Assembly: GCA_051880035.1 (NCBI GenBank)
Contig: JBJENE010000066.1
Coordinates: forward strand, 1-64,000
Source of the DNA: Eshraghiella sp051880035
Lineage (GTDB): Bacteria; Bacillota; Clostridia; Lachnospirales; Lachnospiraceae
Length of the DNA stretch: 64,000 nucleotides
Direction of reading: 5' to 3'
A program made the position numbers and the translations under genes. Under the pieces are notes generated by a model. That model was not told where the DNA came from. It worked only from the letters and a program-made list of their open reading frames with translations, and ran no database searches. This document shows positions 9,082 to 17,809 of this stretch, one piece after another; position 1 is the first letter of the stretch; each line of letters begins with the position of its first letter.

Positions 9082-9150
9082 TTTTACATACCTCCGTTTC
9101 TAGGCTTTCTGCCACGGTTAGTATGTCCTTTAATTCAGGATTATATTCTG

Positions 9151-10326
9151 TCAGTTAAACAATTCTGCATCTTCACCAAAGATATCACTGAAAACATCTT
9201 CATCGTCATAGTATTCTTCTTCATCATATTTATAATCATCATTATAATAAAAATCATCATCATAATAATCATCATATTCATAATCATCATCATAACCATA
9301 ACTGTTTTCAATATATGAATAATATTTTATAAGAAAGTCTGCATATGAAACTGCTTCGTCCTCTGAAGGCACTTCAACTTTAACATCTGATGTTTTGTTG
9401 ATTACAGCCTCTAAAGAAATTGATTCATCTTCGTATGCCATTTCAGCTTTATATTTATATTCTTTACCTTTTGCAGATGCGGTAAGAGCGACATTTCCCT
9501 CAAAATCTTCCAAATCGCCTTCCTTAAGGGATTCAATTGCCTTATCAAACAGTTCTGCACAGTCTTCTTTTGAAGGTACTTTAACAGAGTCCTCGTCAAC
9601 TGAAAACATTTCATCGATAGTATCTTCATCCAATACATTTCCTGCTTTTTCATTGGCTTCAATAATATCATTTTTAATTGATGAATAGTCAACCTTAGAC
9701 ATGGCATCTGCTAAATCTTCAGACCATTTGTCTTTGTTCTTCTCAAGCAGAGCTACTGTGGCATCAAGGAATTTCTGCGCACCTTCTTTATCAGAAAATG
9801 CCAGTTTGTATTCTCCGTCCTCTTCAACAATGAGATCCTTATATGCCTCATCCATTGCATCCAATACAGATGAAGAAAAGTCCGTATCCTTCTTAAATGC
9901 ATCTTCTGCCGTATATACAATCCAGTCCTTATCAAGACCCATGTCTTCCAATGAAAGTCCTGTAGCAGCAAGATATGAGCCCATTGAGTCATATATTGCA
10001 CCAATATTAAAATACATGGCATCCTTTGTTGCAACTACAAAATTTTTGATTTCAAAAGAAAATCCGCCTGCACTTATCTTTGCAGATAAAGAAGTTGCAT
10101 TTCCGTCGCATACTGCTGTTAAATCTGCCGAAACATTCATCTGGGCAGTGTCCATTGTAAGCGTTACGGTGCCTTCCCATTTGTCCAGATTCAGGCTTTC
10201 CTCCATAACTCCGAACATTGAGTCAGCAGAACTTGTTCCTGTTTTCTTGCTGCATCCGCAGAATGCTGCTACAGTCATGGCTGCAATAAGAGCAAATACT
10301 GCGATTCTTTTCATAATAGTTTTCAT
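9151..10326 (-). CDS. Lipoprotein of unknown function with Asp/Tyr-rich tail
   Basis: A 391-residue exported protein. The N-terminus is a signal peptide with a lipobox ending AAFCGC, so the Cys (residue 25) is likely lipidated and the protein anchored on the outside of the membrane. The body is acidic and rich in Asp, Glu and Lys, without any catalytic motif I recognise. The last 50 or so residues are almost only Asp, Tyr and Glu, ending DVFSDIFGEDAELFN. A GGAGGG site precedes the ATG and a good promoter lies at 10367-10395. It is divergent from pyrB. A role in binding cations or the cell wall through the acidic tail is speculation. Confidence 0.85.
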   Translation of the reverse strand: MKTIMKRIAVFALIAAMTVAAFCGCSKKTGTSSADSMFGVMEESLNLDKWEGTVTLTMDTAQMNVSADLTAVCDGNATSLSAKISAGGFSFEIKNFVVATKDAMYFNIGAIYDSMGSYLAATGLSLEDMGLDKDWIVYTAEDAFKKDTDFSSSVLDAMDEAYKDLIVEEDGEYKLAFSDKEGAQKFLDATVALLEKNKDKWSEDLADAMSKVDYSSIKNDIIEANEKAGNVLDEDTIDEMFSVDEDSVKVPSKEDCAELFDKAIESLKEGDLEDFEGNVALTASAKGKEYKYKAEMAYEDESISLEAVINKTSDVKVEVPSEDEAVSYADFLIKYYSYIENSYGYDDDYEYDDYYDDDFYYNDDYKYDEEEYYDDEDVFSDIFGEDAELFN

Positions 10327-10366
10327 TTTAGTCCCTCCTATTTTGCGGAAACATTATCCGAGTTGG

Positions 10367-10395
10367 ATTATATATCTATTTTATTCATTAGTCAA
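10367..10395 (-). promoter_or_regulatory. SigA-type promoter of the lipoprotein gene
   Basis: On the minus strand, TTGACT (10390-10395), a 17-bp spacer, then TATAAT (10367-10372). Its -35 box lies only 18 bp from the -35 box of the divergent pyrB promoter, so the two polymerase sites are back to back. Confidence 0.75.
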
Positions 10396-10413
10396 CTAAT
10401 TTCATATTCCCTA

Positions 10414-10442
10414 TTGAAATCATTATTTTGATGTAATAAAAT
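10414..10442 (+). promoter_or_regulatory. SigA-type promoter of pyrBI
   Basis: TTGAAA (10414-10419), a 17-bp spacer, then TAAAAT (10437-10442). The leader to the pyrB ATG is short (about 60 nt) and I see no PyrR-type attenuator hairpin in it. Confidence 0.65.
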
Positions 10443-10507
10443 AGAAAAAATGCATAAAATCATACATATATTATTTATGATAATGCCAAGCTGCTTAGGA
10501 GGTTTAA

Positions 10508-11431
10508 ATGAAACATTTACTTAGTCCACTGGATTTTTCCGTACCCGAACTCGACAAGCTTTTAAATCTTGCTTCGGATATTGCGGCTGACCCTTCAAAA
10601 TATTCACAATGCTGTAAAGGCAAAAAACTGGCAACACTTTTTTATGAGCCAAGCACCCGTACAAGACTCAGTTTTGAAGCTGCGATGCTGAATCTCGGAG
10701 GCTCCGTTCTCGGTTTTTCTTCTGCGGATTCCAGTTCTGCAGCCAAAGGAGAGAGCGTATCTGATACGATACAGGTAATTTCCTGCTATGCAGACATCTG
10801 CGCAATGAGACATCCTAAGGAAGGTGCACCTTTGGTTGCTTCCCTTCACTCTTCCATCCCGGTAATCAATGCGGGAGACGGCGGCCATCAGCATCCGACA
10901 CAGACTCTGACCGATTTAATGACAATCAAATCCCTTAAAGGTCATTTTGATAATCTGACCATCGGTCTCTGCGGAGATTTAAAATTCGGCCGTACGGTTC
11001 ATTCACTTATTAATTCACTTGTACGATATAACAACATAAAATTTGTTCTTATTTCCCCTCATGAGTTAAGGATACCCGATTATATAAGAGAAGATGTATT
11101 AAAAGCAGGCGGACATGAGTTTGTGGAAGTTGAAAGACTTGAAGATGCAATGCCTGAACTTGATATTTTATATATGACGAGAGTTCAGAAAGAGCGTTTC
11201 TTTAACGAAGAAGAATATATGCGAATGAAAGGCTTCTATATCCTTGATAACGCCAAGATGGAGCTTGCCAAGCAGGATATGTTAGTACTTCACCCGCTTC
11301 CGAGAGTTAACGAAATTTCCGTGGAAGTTGATAATGACCCGAGGGCCGCATATTTTAAACAGGCACAATACGGCGTATATGTCCGTATGGCTCTGATTCT
11401 CACATTACTGGAGGTGGAACTGCCATGTTAA
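10508..11431 (+). CDS. pyrB: Aspartate carbamoyltransferase catalytic subunit
   Basis: Catalyses carbamoyl phosphate plus aspartate to carbamoyl aspartate, the second step of pyrimidine synthesis. At 307 residues it has the normal length. The carbamoyl-phosphate signature FYEPSTRTRLSF (about 45-56) and the HPTQTLTDL segment are intact, as is LHPLPRVNEI near the C-terminus. AGGAGG lies 5 nt before the ATG. The stop overlaps the pyrI ATG by seven bases, so the two subunits are translationally coupled. The pair stands alone here; other pyr genes are not in the window. Confidence 0.97.
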   Translation: MKHLLSPLDFSVPELDKLLNLASDIAADPSKYSQCCKGKKLATLFYEPSTRTRLSFEAAMLNLGGSVLGFSSADSSSAAKGESVSDTIQVISCYADICAMRHPKEGAPLVASLHSSIPVINAGDGGHQHPTQTLTDLMTIKSLKGHFDNLTIGLCGDLKFGRTVHSLINSLVRYNNIKFVLISPHELRIPDYIREDVLKAGGHEFVEVERLEDAMPELDILYMTRVQKERFFNEEEYMRMKGFYILDNAKMELAKQDMLVLHPLPRVNEISVEVDNDPRAAYFKQAQYGVYVRMALILTLLEVELPC

Positions 11432-11844
11432 ATGTTGGAAAACTTGAAAACGGTTTTGTTATAGACCATATAAAAGCAGGCAAATCAATGGATATTTACA
11501 AATATCTGGGACTTGAAAAGCTGGACTGCTGTGTTGCAATAATTAAAAATGCAAGAAGCAACAAAATGGGCAAAAAAGACATTATTAAAATAGACGGCGG
11601 TCTTGATCTGGTGGATTTGGATATCTTAGGTTTCGTTGACAACGATATCACCATTAACATTATTAAAGACGGCGTAATAACTGAGAAAAAAAGACTTGCT
11701 CTTCCCAAAACGGTTACCAATGTCATCAAATGCAAAAATCCGCGATGCATTACACAGATTGAGCAGGAACTTGACCAGGTATTTATGCTTACGGACGAGG
11801 CCAACCATATTTACCGCTGTAAATACTGTGAAGAGAAATACTAA
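11425..11844 (+). CDS. pyrI: Aspartate carbamoyltransferase regulatory subunit
   Basis: PyrI binds CTP/ATP and joins PyrB trimers into the allosteric holoenzyme. The 139-residue protein has the nucleotide-binding N-terminal domain (about 1-95) and the C-terminal zinc domain with four cysteines in the expected pattern (CKNPRC, then CKYC). Its ATG sits inside the pyrB stop region. The presence of PyrI implies feedback control by pyrimidine nucleotides rather than the unregulated PyrB of Bacillus. A terminator lies immediately after. Confidence 0.96.
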   Translation: MLNVGKLENGFVIDHIKAGKSMDIYKYLGLEKLDCCVAIIKNARSNKMGKKDIIKIDGGLDLVDLDILGFVDNDITINIIKDGVITEKKRLALPKTVTNVIKCKNPRCITQIEQELDQVFMLTDEANHIYRCKYCEEKY

Positions 11845-11846
11845 AA

Positions 11847-11889
11847 TTAATGCCGGCAGAGGTTCTTATAATTCCTCCACCGGCATTAA
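11847..11889. terminator. Bidirectional terminator between pyrI and the GH43 gene
   Basis: TTAATGCCGG (11847-11856) and CCGGCATTAA (11880-11889) are exact inverted copies, with an inner GAGG/CCTC pair. The hairpin sits between two convergent genes and can serve both. Confidence 0.8.
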
Positions 11890-11901
11890 CATTCTTTATT
11901 T

Positions 11902-13413
11902 CTATTTTCCTGAATAAGTAAATTCTGTAATCAGCGCATCTGCAACTGCATCTTTTGTTCCCGATGCATATATTCCGATATAATTACCGGTAAAGCATCC
12001 ACCGACTTCCGTTGTGATATAAGAGGTCTCTCCTGCTCCAAGAATTGTATAATTATCATCACCAAGGCTGTATCCGAATTCATATTTGTTTTTGTCTCCG
12101 GTAAGTCTTAATTTAATATTTTTTGTATCTTTAAGCGGTATGACTTTCTCAATTGCCTGCAGCGAACCGATTCGCCTTCTTAACATGACACATTCCTGTC
12201 CGTCAAGCATTGTAACCGCAGCCTCATAATGATGACGCGGATTCATATAAATTGTAATTCCGGCTTCACAAGCCTCTTTCGGCTCGAAATGCATGGTCAT
12301 TTCTGCTTCAAACTCAAAATGTTCCTGTCTCCTGCAAAGGATGGCTTTAGAATCATCTACGGATAATCCGTTTTCATTACCGTGGAGAACCAGCCCATCT
12401 TTACTAAGTTCAACAAGAGAATCCACCGGATTGTAAATATAATTCCATGACGGATGAAGCTTATCGCCTTTAAAATTATCTACCACATCTGAACCCGGAA
12501 CATATCTTCCTGTAGATTTTGTCTTTTCACCGGCAAGACACGGAACTTCCATTGTTACATCAACACTTCCCATTACAGGCCATCCGTTAATCCACTTAAC
12601 CGGTACAAGCATTGTTTCTCTTCCCAGATTATGCCTGAAAGGATAGCTTATCGGTCTTATTCCGAGACATACCGCCCACCAGTTGCCGTTTTTATCATCT
12701 ACCAGATCTGCATGACCGATTGCTTTAACAGGTAAATCTGTTCCCCTGTTGGTAAGGATAGGATTCATCTGACAAGGTATATACGGTCCGTAAATATTTT
12801 TACTTCTTGCAATTGTTTCCATATGTCCTGATTCCGTACCGCCCTCGGCAAGCATCAGATAATACATTCCGTTAATTTTATAAAGATGAGGTCCCTCCGG
12901 ATTATTGGCACCGGAGCCATACCATACTGTCTTCACTTCGTCAAGTTTTTCGCCGGTTTTTATATCAATTTCACATATATAAATTCCGTCTCCGGCTCCT
13001 ATGTAGTATGCCTTACCATCGTCATCAAAGAACAGTGACGGGTCGATTCCTTCAAAGTCAAGGTATATAGGGTCTGACCATTCGCCATAAGGGTCATTTG
13101 TCCATACATAGAAATTTCCGTTATAGATTTTACTTCCCACATTTGTTACAACGCAGTAAAATGTACCTTCATGATAACGGATGGTAGGCGCATATATGCC
13201 AATGCAGTTAGCTGCACCTTTCGGAAGTATTACCTGACTGTCTCTTGTAAGGCAGTGTCCAATCTGTTCCCAGTTAACCAGGTCAGTACTGTGATATACC
13301 GGGATTCCCGGGAAATACTCAAAAGTGCTGTTAACAAGATAAAAATCATCTCCAACCCTGCACACACTCGGGTCCGGATTCATTCCTGAAACAATAGGAT
13401 TCTGATACTTCAT
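11902..13413 (-). CDS. GH43 glycosidase (beta-xylosidase/arabinofuranosidase type)
   Basis: A 503-residue enzyme with a five-bladed GH43 propeller (about 1-300) and a C-terminal beta-sandwich (about 310-500). The three acids of the family are visible: Asp in GMNPDPSV near the N-terminus (base), Asp in GIDPSLFF (pKa modulator) and Glu in NPEGPHLY (acid). Layout and length resemble the beta-xylosidase/alpha-L-arabinofuranosidase subgroup. No signal peptide, so it acts on imported oligosaccharides. The start MKYQNP is preferred because GGAGGA stands 7 nt before it; an ATG five codons earlier overlaps that site. It lies 17 bp after the second GH43 gene and is co-transcribed with it. Confidence 0.93.
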   Translation of the reverse strand: MKYQNPIVSGMNPDPSVCRVGDDFYLVNSTFEYFPGIPVYHSTDLVNWEQIGHCLTRDSQVILPKGAANCIGIYAPTIRYHEGTFYCVVTNVGSKIYNGNFYVWTNDPYGEWSDPIYLDFEGIDPSLFFDDDGKAYYIGAGDGIYICEIDIKTGEKLDEVKTVWYGSGANNPEGPHLYKINGMYYLMLAEGGTESGHMETIARSKNIYGPYIPCQMNPILTNRGTDLPVKAIGHADLVDDKNGNWWAVCLGIRPISYPFRHNLGRETMLVPVKWINGWPVMGSVDVTMEVPCLAGEKTKSTGRYVPGSDVVDNFKGDKLHPSWNYIYNPVDSLVELSKDGLVLHGNENGLSVDDSKAILCRRQEHFEFEAEMTMHFEPKEACEAGITIYMNPRHHYEAAVTMLDGQECVMLRRRIGSLQAIEKVIPLKDTKNIKLRLTGDKNKYEFGYSLGDDNYTILGAGETSYITTEVGGCFTGNYIGIYASGTKDAVADALITEFTYSGK

Positions 13414-13430
13414 AATAAATTCCTCCATAA

Positions 13431-14741
13431 CTATATTGTAAATACGAACTCTTCGAGTTCAAATAAATATCTGTTTTCAAACATTCCGGCAGCCCATCCG
13501 GTATATCCCGCCTCAACCTTAAAGAAAATGCTGTGGCGGCCTGTTATGTTATTAACAACCGTTTCAATTACGCCGTCCGACTCACCGAATGCAATCGTAC
13601 CTATTTCTTTTCCGCACATATCATCCAGCATTACATGAATTGTGCCTTTACAGCCCATGCCTCTTATTTTGAGGCTTAATGTCATGGCGCTTTTGCTGTT
13701 ATGTCCAAAATCAAAATATTTCCAACCCATAACTGTTTTGTCCGTTATACCGGTAATCACCCTGTCAAATACATTTTTCTGGGTAATAATCGCTCCACCG
13801 GTTAAAACGCATGCCGTATCGGCTTTTGTTATTTCATACGGATTCAGAGAATCTGCCATACCGGAGGATGTCATTTCCACCATCGGAATTGTTCCGTCAG
13901 GAAGAATATCTATTTTTTCGGCGCAGCCGATTCTTGACATAATGGAACCGTTAGTCATTCTATGATAAAAAATGTACCACTGTCCGTTAATGCAGCATAT
14001 TGAACCGTGATTATTACCTCCCGGGTAATCTATTGCATTATCAATTATTATCCCTCTGTAGATAAACGGCCCTGTCGGTGATTTACTTGTGGCATATGCC
14101 AACCGGCTTCCTATCTGAGGTGAGTAGATAAGATAATATGTATCCCCTATTTTTCTCGGGGAGCATGCTTCAAAGAAGGCATGCGGCTTTTCAACCGGGA
14201 TAATATTTTCCTTATATGTCCCGTCTATTATCTCATACATGTTATCCGGATTAATTTCCGCCATATATGAACCCTGATATCCGCAGTATATATATACCCT
14301 TCCGTCATCATCCACCAGTACTCCGGGATCAATGAATGTACCGTTGTCATAATGTTTTTCGATGTTATATTTGTATTGGGAAATTAACTTGAACGGACCT
14401 TCCGGTCTGTCGCTCACGGCAACACAGCCCTTTGAATCAAGGATGTATGCGTAAAGATAATATTTTCCGTCTTTTTCCACCACATCCGGTGCATAAAGTT
14501 CCAAATCGGACCAGTCTGCATCTGCTTTGTGGCCTTTAACCGTTCTTGTGCTGAATGCAACACCGTGACATATCCAGTTATTTAAATCGTTTACGGATGC
14601 GGACCAGACTTTTAATACATAATCGCAGAATCTGTCTGAATCGGTTCTGTCGTGGGAGCCGTATACATAAACTCTGTCTCCGAAAACTCTCGGTTCTCCA
14701 TCGGGAATGTGCTCCCATGATGGAATATAAGGATTAGCCAT
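13431..14741 (-). CDS. GH43 glycosidase with CBM6-like C-terminal domain
   Basis: A 436-residue cytosolic GH43 enzyme. The propeller (about 1-300) begins with YIPSWEHIPDGEPRVFGDRVYVYGSHD split over the first 30 residues, has Asp in FIDPGVLVDDDG and Glu in FFEACSPRK at the expected places. The last 130 residues look like a CBM6-type beta-sandwich (ending in a FELEEFVF strand). This arrangement occurs in arabinoxylan-active GH43 enzymes, but the substrate cannot be fixed from sequence. GGAGG precedes the ATG. It is the first gene of the two-gene operon divergent from the AraC regulator. Confidence 0.92.
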   Translation of the reverse strand: MANPYIPSWEHIPDGEPRVFGDRVYVYGSHDRTDSDRFCDYVLKVWSASVNDLNNWICHGVAFSTRTVKGHKADADWSDLELYAPDVVEKDGKYYLYAYILDSKGCVAVSDRPEGPFKLISQYKYNIEKHYDNGTFIDPGVLVDDDGRVYIYCGYQGSYMAEINPDNMYEIIDGTYKENIIPVEKPHAFFEACSPRKIGDTYYLIYSPQIGSRLAYATSKSPTGPFIYRGIIIDNAIDYPGGNNHGSICCINGQWYIFYHRMTNGSIMSRIGCAEKIDILPDGTIPMVEMTSSGMADSLNPYEITKADTACVLTGGAIITQKNVFDRVITGITDKTVMGWKYFDFGHNSKSAMTLSLKIRGMGCKGTIHVMLDDMCGKEIGTIAFGESDGVIETVVNNITGRHSIFFKVEAGYTGWAAGMFENRYLFELEEFVFTI

Positions 14742-14759
14742 ACATTCACCTCCATAACC

Positions 14760-14788
14760 TTTATATTAGTATATTATCACTAAATCAA
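14760..14788 (-). promoter_or_regulatory. Probable promoter of the GH43 operon
   Basis: On the minus strand, TTGATT (14783-14788), 17-bp spacer, TATAAA (14760-14765). It lies in the 164-bp divergent region shared with the AraC-type gene, where the regulator's binding site is expected; I could not pick out a convincing operator repeat. Confidence 0.55.
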
Positions 14789-14905
14789 ACGGCTAACCAT
14801 GAATAACCTGTCACTAACTAGCACAAATCCGCCATTTTTTCTTTATAAATTTATTCTGATGTGATAGGATAAAAATAAAGTATAATTATTGGGAGATTCA
14901 AGAAA

Positions 14906-15781
14906 ATGTATGACATGAAATTAAGCTTATTTACAAATGATGAGGGTTTTCCTTTTTTTATCCAGTACGGTTATCATGATACTTCCATGTTTATCCACAG
15001 CCATAAGGATTTCTTTGAACTTGTAATCGTCCTGGACGGAAAGGCGACCCATGTGGTAGGTGATGAGAAATTCCCTATTAAAAAGGGTGATGTTTTTGTT
15101 ATGGGTCAGGGCGTAAGTCATGAATATATTGATGTCGAGTGTTTCCGTATATGTAACATTATGTTCAGACCCGAGTTTTTTCTGTCTGCCAATTACGACA
15201 TTAAGCAATTTCCGGGATTTCATGCTCTTTTCATCCTTGAACCCCAATTTAATTCGGAAAGAGGCTTTAAAAGCTATTTAAAGCTTTCTGCTCACGATTT
15301 TCTGGCACTGGAAAATATAATTGATGCTGCAATAAACGAATACAGGGAAGACAATCCCGGAAGAAAAACCCTTCTCATAGGATATTTCCTGCAGATTGTT
15401 GTAATGCTTTCAAGACTTTATTCAAAAACAGACTCCGCCAAAGAAATTGAAGGAATTGCCAATGCGGCGGCTTACATGGAGTCCCACTACAAGGAGCATA
15501 TCTCCATTGAAGAATTAATTAACATCTCCCACTATTCCTCAAGACATTTCCTAAGGTTATTTAATTCAACATACCGGACATCCCCACAGGCATATCTTAC
15601 CGGTATAAGGCTCAGACATGCATGTTCCCTGCTTTGTGATACCAATCTTTCCGTTACGGAGATTGCATTGCAGTGCGGTTTCAACGACCCTAATTATTTC
15701 GGACGGATTTTTAAGAAAAATATCGGAATAGCCCCGGGAACATACAGAAGAACAGCCGTCACACACAATGGTAACGGCTGA
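14906..15781 (+). CDS. AraC-family transcriptional regulator
   Basis: A 291-residue regulator: a cupin-like sensor domain (about 15-140, with HSHKDFFELVIVLDG and a VMGQGVSHEY segment) followed by a double helix-turn-helix AraC domain (about 190-285, with ISIEELINISHYS and LSVTEIALQCGFNDPNYFGRIFKK). The cupin of such proteins binds a sugar. It is divergent from the two GH43 genes, which makes it their likely activator. A TATAAT hexamer at 14881-14886 and GGGAGA at 14891-14896 precede the ATG; the -35 box is weak, as usual for regulators. Confidence 0.94.
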   Translation: MYDMKLSLFTNDEGFPFFIQYGYHDTSMFIHSHKDFFELVIVLDGKATHVVGDEKFPIKKGDVFVMGQGVSHEYIDVECFRICNIMFRPEFFLSANYDIKQFPGFHALFILEPQFNSERGFKSYLKLSAHDFLALENIIDAAINEYREDNPGRKTLLIGYFLQIVVMLSRLYSKTDSAKEIEGIANAAAYMESHYKEHISIEELINISHYSSRHFLRLFNSTYRTSPQAYLTGIRLRHACSLLCDTNLSVTEIALQCGFNDPNYFGRIFKKNIGIAPGTYRRTAVTHNGNG

Positions 15782-15802
15782 AATAATCATAATATATTTA
15801 AA

Positions 15803-16143
15803 ATTTCAGCAGACCTGTAAGCCGGGTTATGTCGTGAATGTTCATCTATCTAGTCCTGTCGTTACCGACAGGCTCAAGCGACCTACCTGAAGCTGGCGGG
15901 CCACGTAATCGCCTCGTTTTGGTCTTGCTTCGAATGGGGTTTACAGCTGCCCTCTGTGTTACCACAAAGGCGGTAGTCTCTTAAACTGCCTTTCCACCCT
16001 TACCAGATTGCTCTGGCGGTATATTTCTGTTGCACTAGCCTTGGAGTCACCTCCACCGGACGTTATCCGGCATCCTGCCCTGTGAAGCCCGGACTTTCCT
16101 CACCCGTATAAATACGGCCGCGAACATTCGGCCTGCTGAAATA
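15803..16143 (-). ncRNA. rnpB: RNase P RNA, bacterial type A
   Basis: Catalytic RNA that trims the 5' leader of pre-tRNA. Minus-strand read: the two ends pair through TTTCAGCAGG (start, near 16143) and the matching CTGCTGAAA (end, near 15803). Conserved P4-region blocks are visible on the plus strand as GTAAGCCGGGTTATGTCG near 15816 and AAGCCCGGACTTTCCTC near 16085; the GGTGGAGGTGACTCCAAGG-like core is at about 16045. Length about 340 nt. The 5' end lies about 8 nt after the stop codon of the nucleoside kinase, leaving little room for a separate promoter. Exact ends are approximate. Confidence 0.93.
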
Positions 16144-16150
16144 TTAAATT

Positions 16151-17770
16151 TTAAACATTGAAACAGCTTCCTCCCACAAATTCCCGTACGATTGAATTAA
16201 TCGGAATTGAATTGGAGTCCACCCCGAGAAAATAATCAAGGAATTTCAAGAGTCTTTTTGCTTCAAAATACTCCGGTTCATCCGGACCAATTCCGAACAG
16301 CAAAGGCTCCGCATACTGTTTGAGGACTGCAAGTTCGTAAATAAGTGCTGAATTAAACATTACATCGGCTTCTTCCTGAAAAGGAAAAATATTTTCTTCT
16401 TCTCCTTTTCGTACGGAATACCACATTGCAATCGTCTGCTTCGCAGAAGTTCCTCTTGTTCTGGCATCTCTTACCATACGGCGGATTAACCTTCCGTCAG
16501 TAGTCGGTATTCTGTTATGCTCATCAATATTTAACTGGGTAAGTGCACTAAGGTATATTTTAAACTTGCTTTCCTTCGGAAGGGAATGAGAAAGTCTGTC
16601 ATTAAGTCCGTGAATGCCTTCGATTACAAGCACATCATTCTCTCCCAGAGTCATATAATTACCGTTATACTCTCTTTTACCTGTTTTAAAATTAAATCCC
16701 GGAAGTTCAACCGTTTTATGATTCAGCAGATTAATCATATCTTCGTTAAACTGCTCTATATCAAGTGCCTCAAGGCATTCAAAATTATAGTTACCGTATT
16801 CATCCTTAGGAGTCAGTTCCCTGTTAAGGAAATAATTATCCAACGAAATCTGATGCGGTACGAGGCCATGGGCACGAAGCTGGATTGACAACCTGAAGGA
16901 GGTTGTTGTCTTCCCTGATGATGACGGTCCCGCTATCATTATGAATTTTTTGGAGGGATCCGATGCTATCCTTGAAGCGATATCCGCAAGTTTTTTCTCC
17001 TGTAAAGCCTCCTGAACAAGAATAAGCTCGTTAATCCTGCCTTTGGCAATCGTATCGTTAAGGTCTCCTACCGTCTCAACTCCTAACATCTCACTCCAGG
17101 AAGAAGATTCCTTTAGAACATTAAACACTTTATCCTGCGGCTTAAACTCCGGCACCACTGTCGGATTTGAGGTTTCAGGAAACTGGATTACCAGCCCCTC
17201 ATCATAAGGATAAAGCTTAAAATATTTAACATAACCTGTAGAAGGTACCATATATCCGTAATAATAATCTTTAAATCCGTCAAGAGAATAAATATTTACC
17301 GAAGAACTTCTTCTGTAACGGAATAATTTTTCTTTATCATGCATTCCATGACGGGCAAATTGCTCCACAGCTTCAGATGTACTGATGCTCATCTTCTCAA
17401 TCGGAATATCCTTATCCACAATTTCACGCATACGCTCTTCGATTATATTAATCAAATCCGGCGTAAGCTTTCTTTTTCCTTTCAGGGTACAATAATATCC
17501 CTTACTTACAGAGTATTCTACTTTGAATTTATCTATTTCTTCCCTTGGAACGCAGTCATAGACAGTTTTTAAGAGAATAATGGTGGCACTTCTTTTATAT
17601 GTAAGAGCGCCAACCGCATCTTCTGTTGTAATAAACTCAATATCTGCCGATGCGTCGGCCATCTTTGAAAGTTCCCTTAGTTTACCGTTCACTTTTGCCA
17701 GAACAATCTGATTATTAAATCTGCCCTGCGCTTCTTTTGCCAAATCTTCCAACCTCACCATATCTGCCAT
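16151..17770 (-). CDS. Nucleoside kinase with TGS-like N-terminal domain (uridine kinase family)
   Basis: A 539-residue protein. The C-terminal half carries a P-loop GPSSSGKTT (near residue 285) and the uridine-kinase motif SLDNYFLNRE, so it is a phosphoribulokinase/uridine kinase-fold kinase. The N-terminal part resembles TGS and threonyl-tRNA-synthetase second-additional domains, a combination typical of a Clostridia-specific kinase family whose substrate is not firmly known (Udk-like). The start was placed at the ATG at 17768-17770, with AAAGGGTG six bases upstream; a GTG three codons earlier overlaps this site. It ends just before rnpB. Confidence 0.85.
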   Translation of the reverse strand: MADMVRLEDLAKEAQGRFNNQIVLAKVNGKLRELSKMADASADIEFITTEDAVGALTYKRSATIILLKTVYDCVPREEIDKFKVEYSVSKGYYCTLKGKRKLTPDLINIIEERMREIVDKDIPIEKMSISTSEAVEQFARHGMHDKEKLFRYRRSSSVNIYSLDGFKDYYYGYMVPSTGYVKYFKLYPYDEGLVIQFPETSNPTVVPEFKPQDKVFNVLKESSSWSEMLGVETVGDLNDTIAKGRINELILVQEALQEKKLADIASRIASDPSKKFIMIAGPSSSGKTTTSFRLSIQLRAHGLVPHQISLDNYFLNRELTPKDEYGNYNFECLEALDIEQFNEDMINLLNHKTVELPGFNFKTGKREYNGNYMTLGENDVLVIEGIHGLNDRLSHSLPKESKFKIYLSALTQLNIDEHNRIPTTDGRLIRRMVRDARTRGTSAKQTIAMWYSVRKGEEENIFPFQEEADVMFNSALIYELAVLKQYAEPLLFGIGPDEPEYFEAKRLLKFLDYFLGVDSNSIPINSIVREFVGGSCFNV

Positions 17771-17809
17771 ATATATCACCCTTTGTTATTTATAATAAAA
17801 TATGCTGCT

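Noticed and set aside
9701..10399. Plus-strand frame of 232 codons opposite the lipoprotein gene
   Set aside because: Exact antisense shadow of a gene with signal peptide, lipobox, ribosome site and promoter; Ser-rich translation typical of shadow frames.
15735..15785. CAGCCGT/AACGGCTG pair at the end of the AraC gene as a terminator
   Set aside because: The inverted pair overlaps the stop codon but neither strand has a following T-run.
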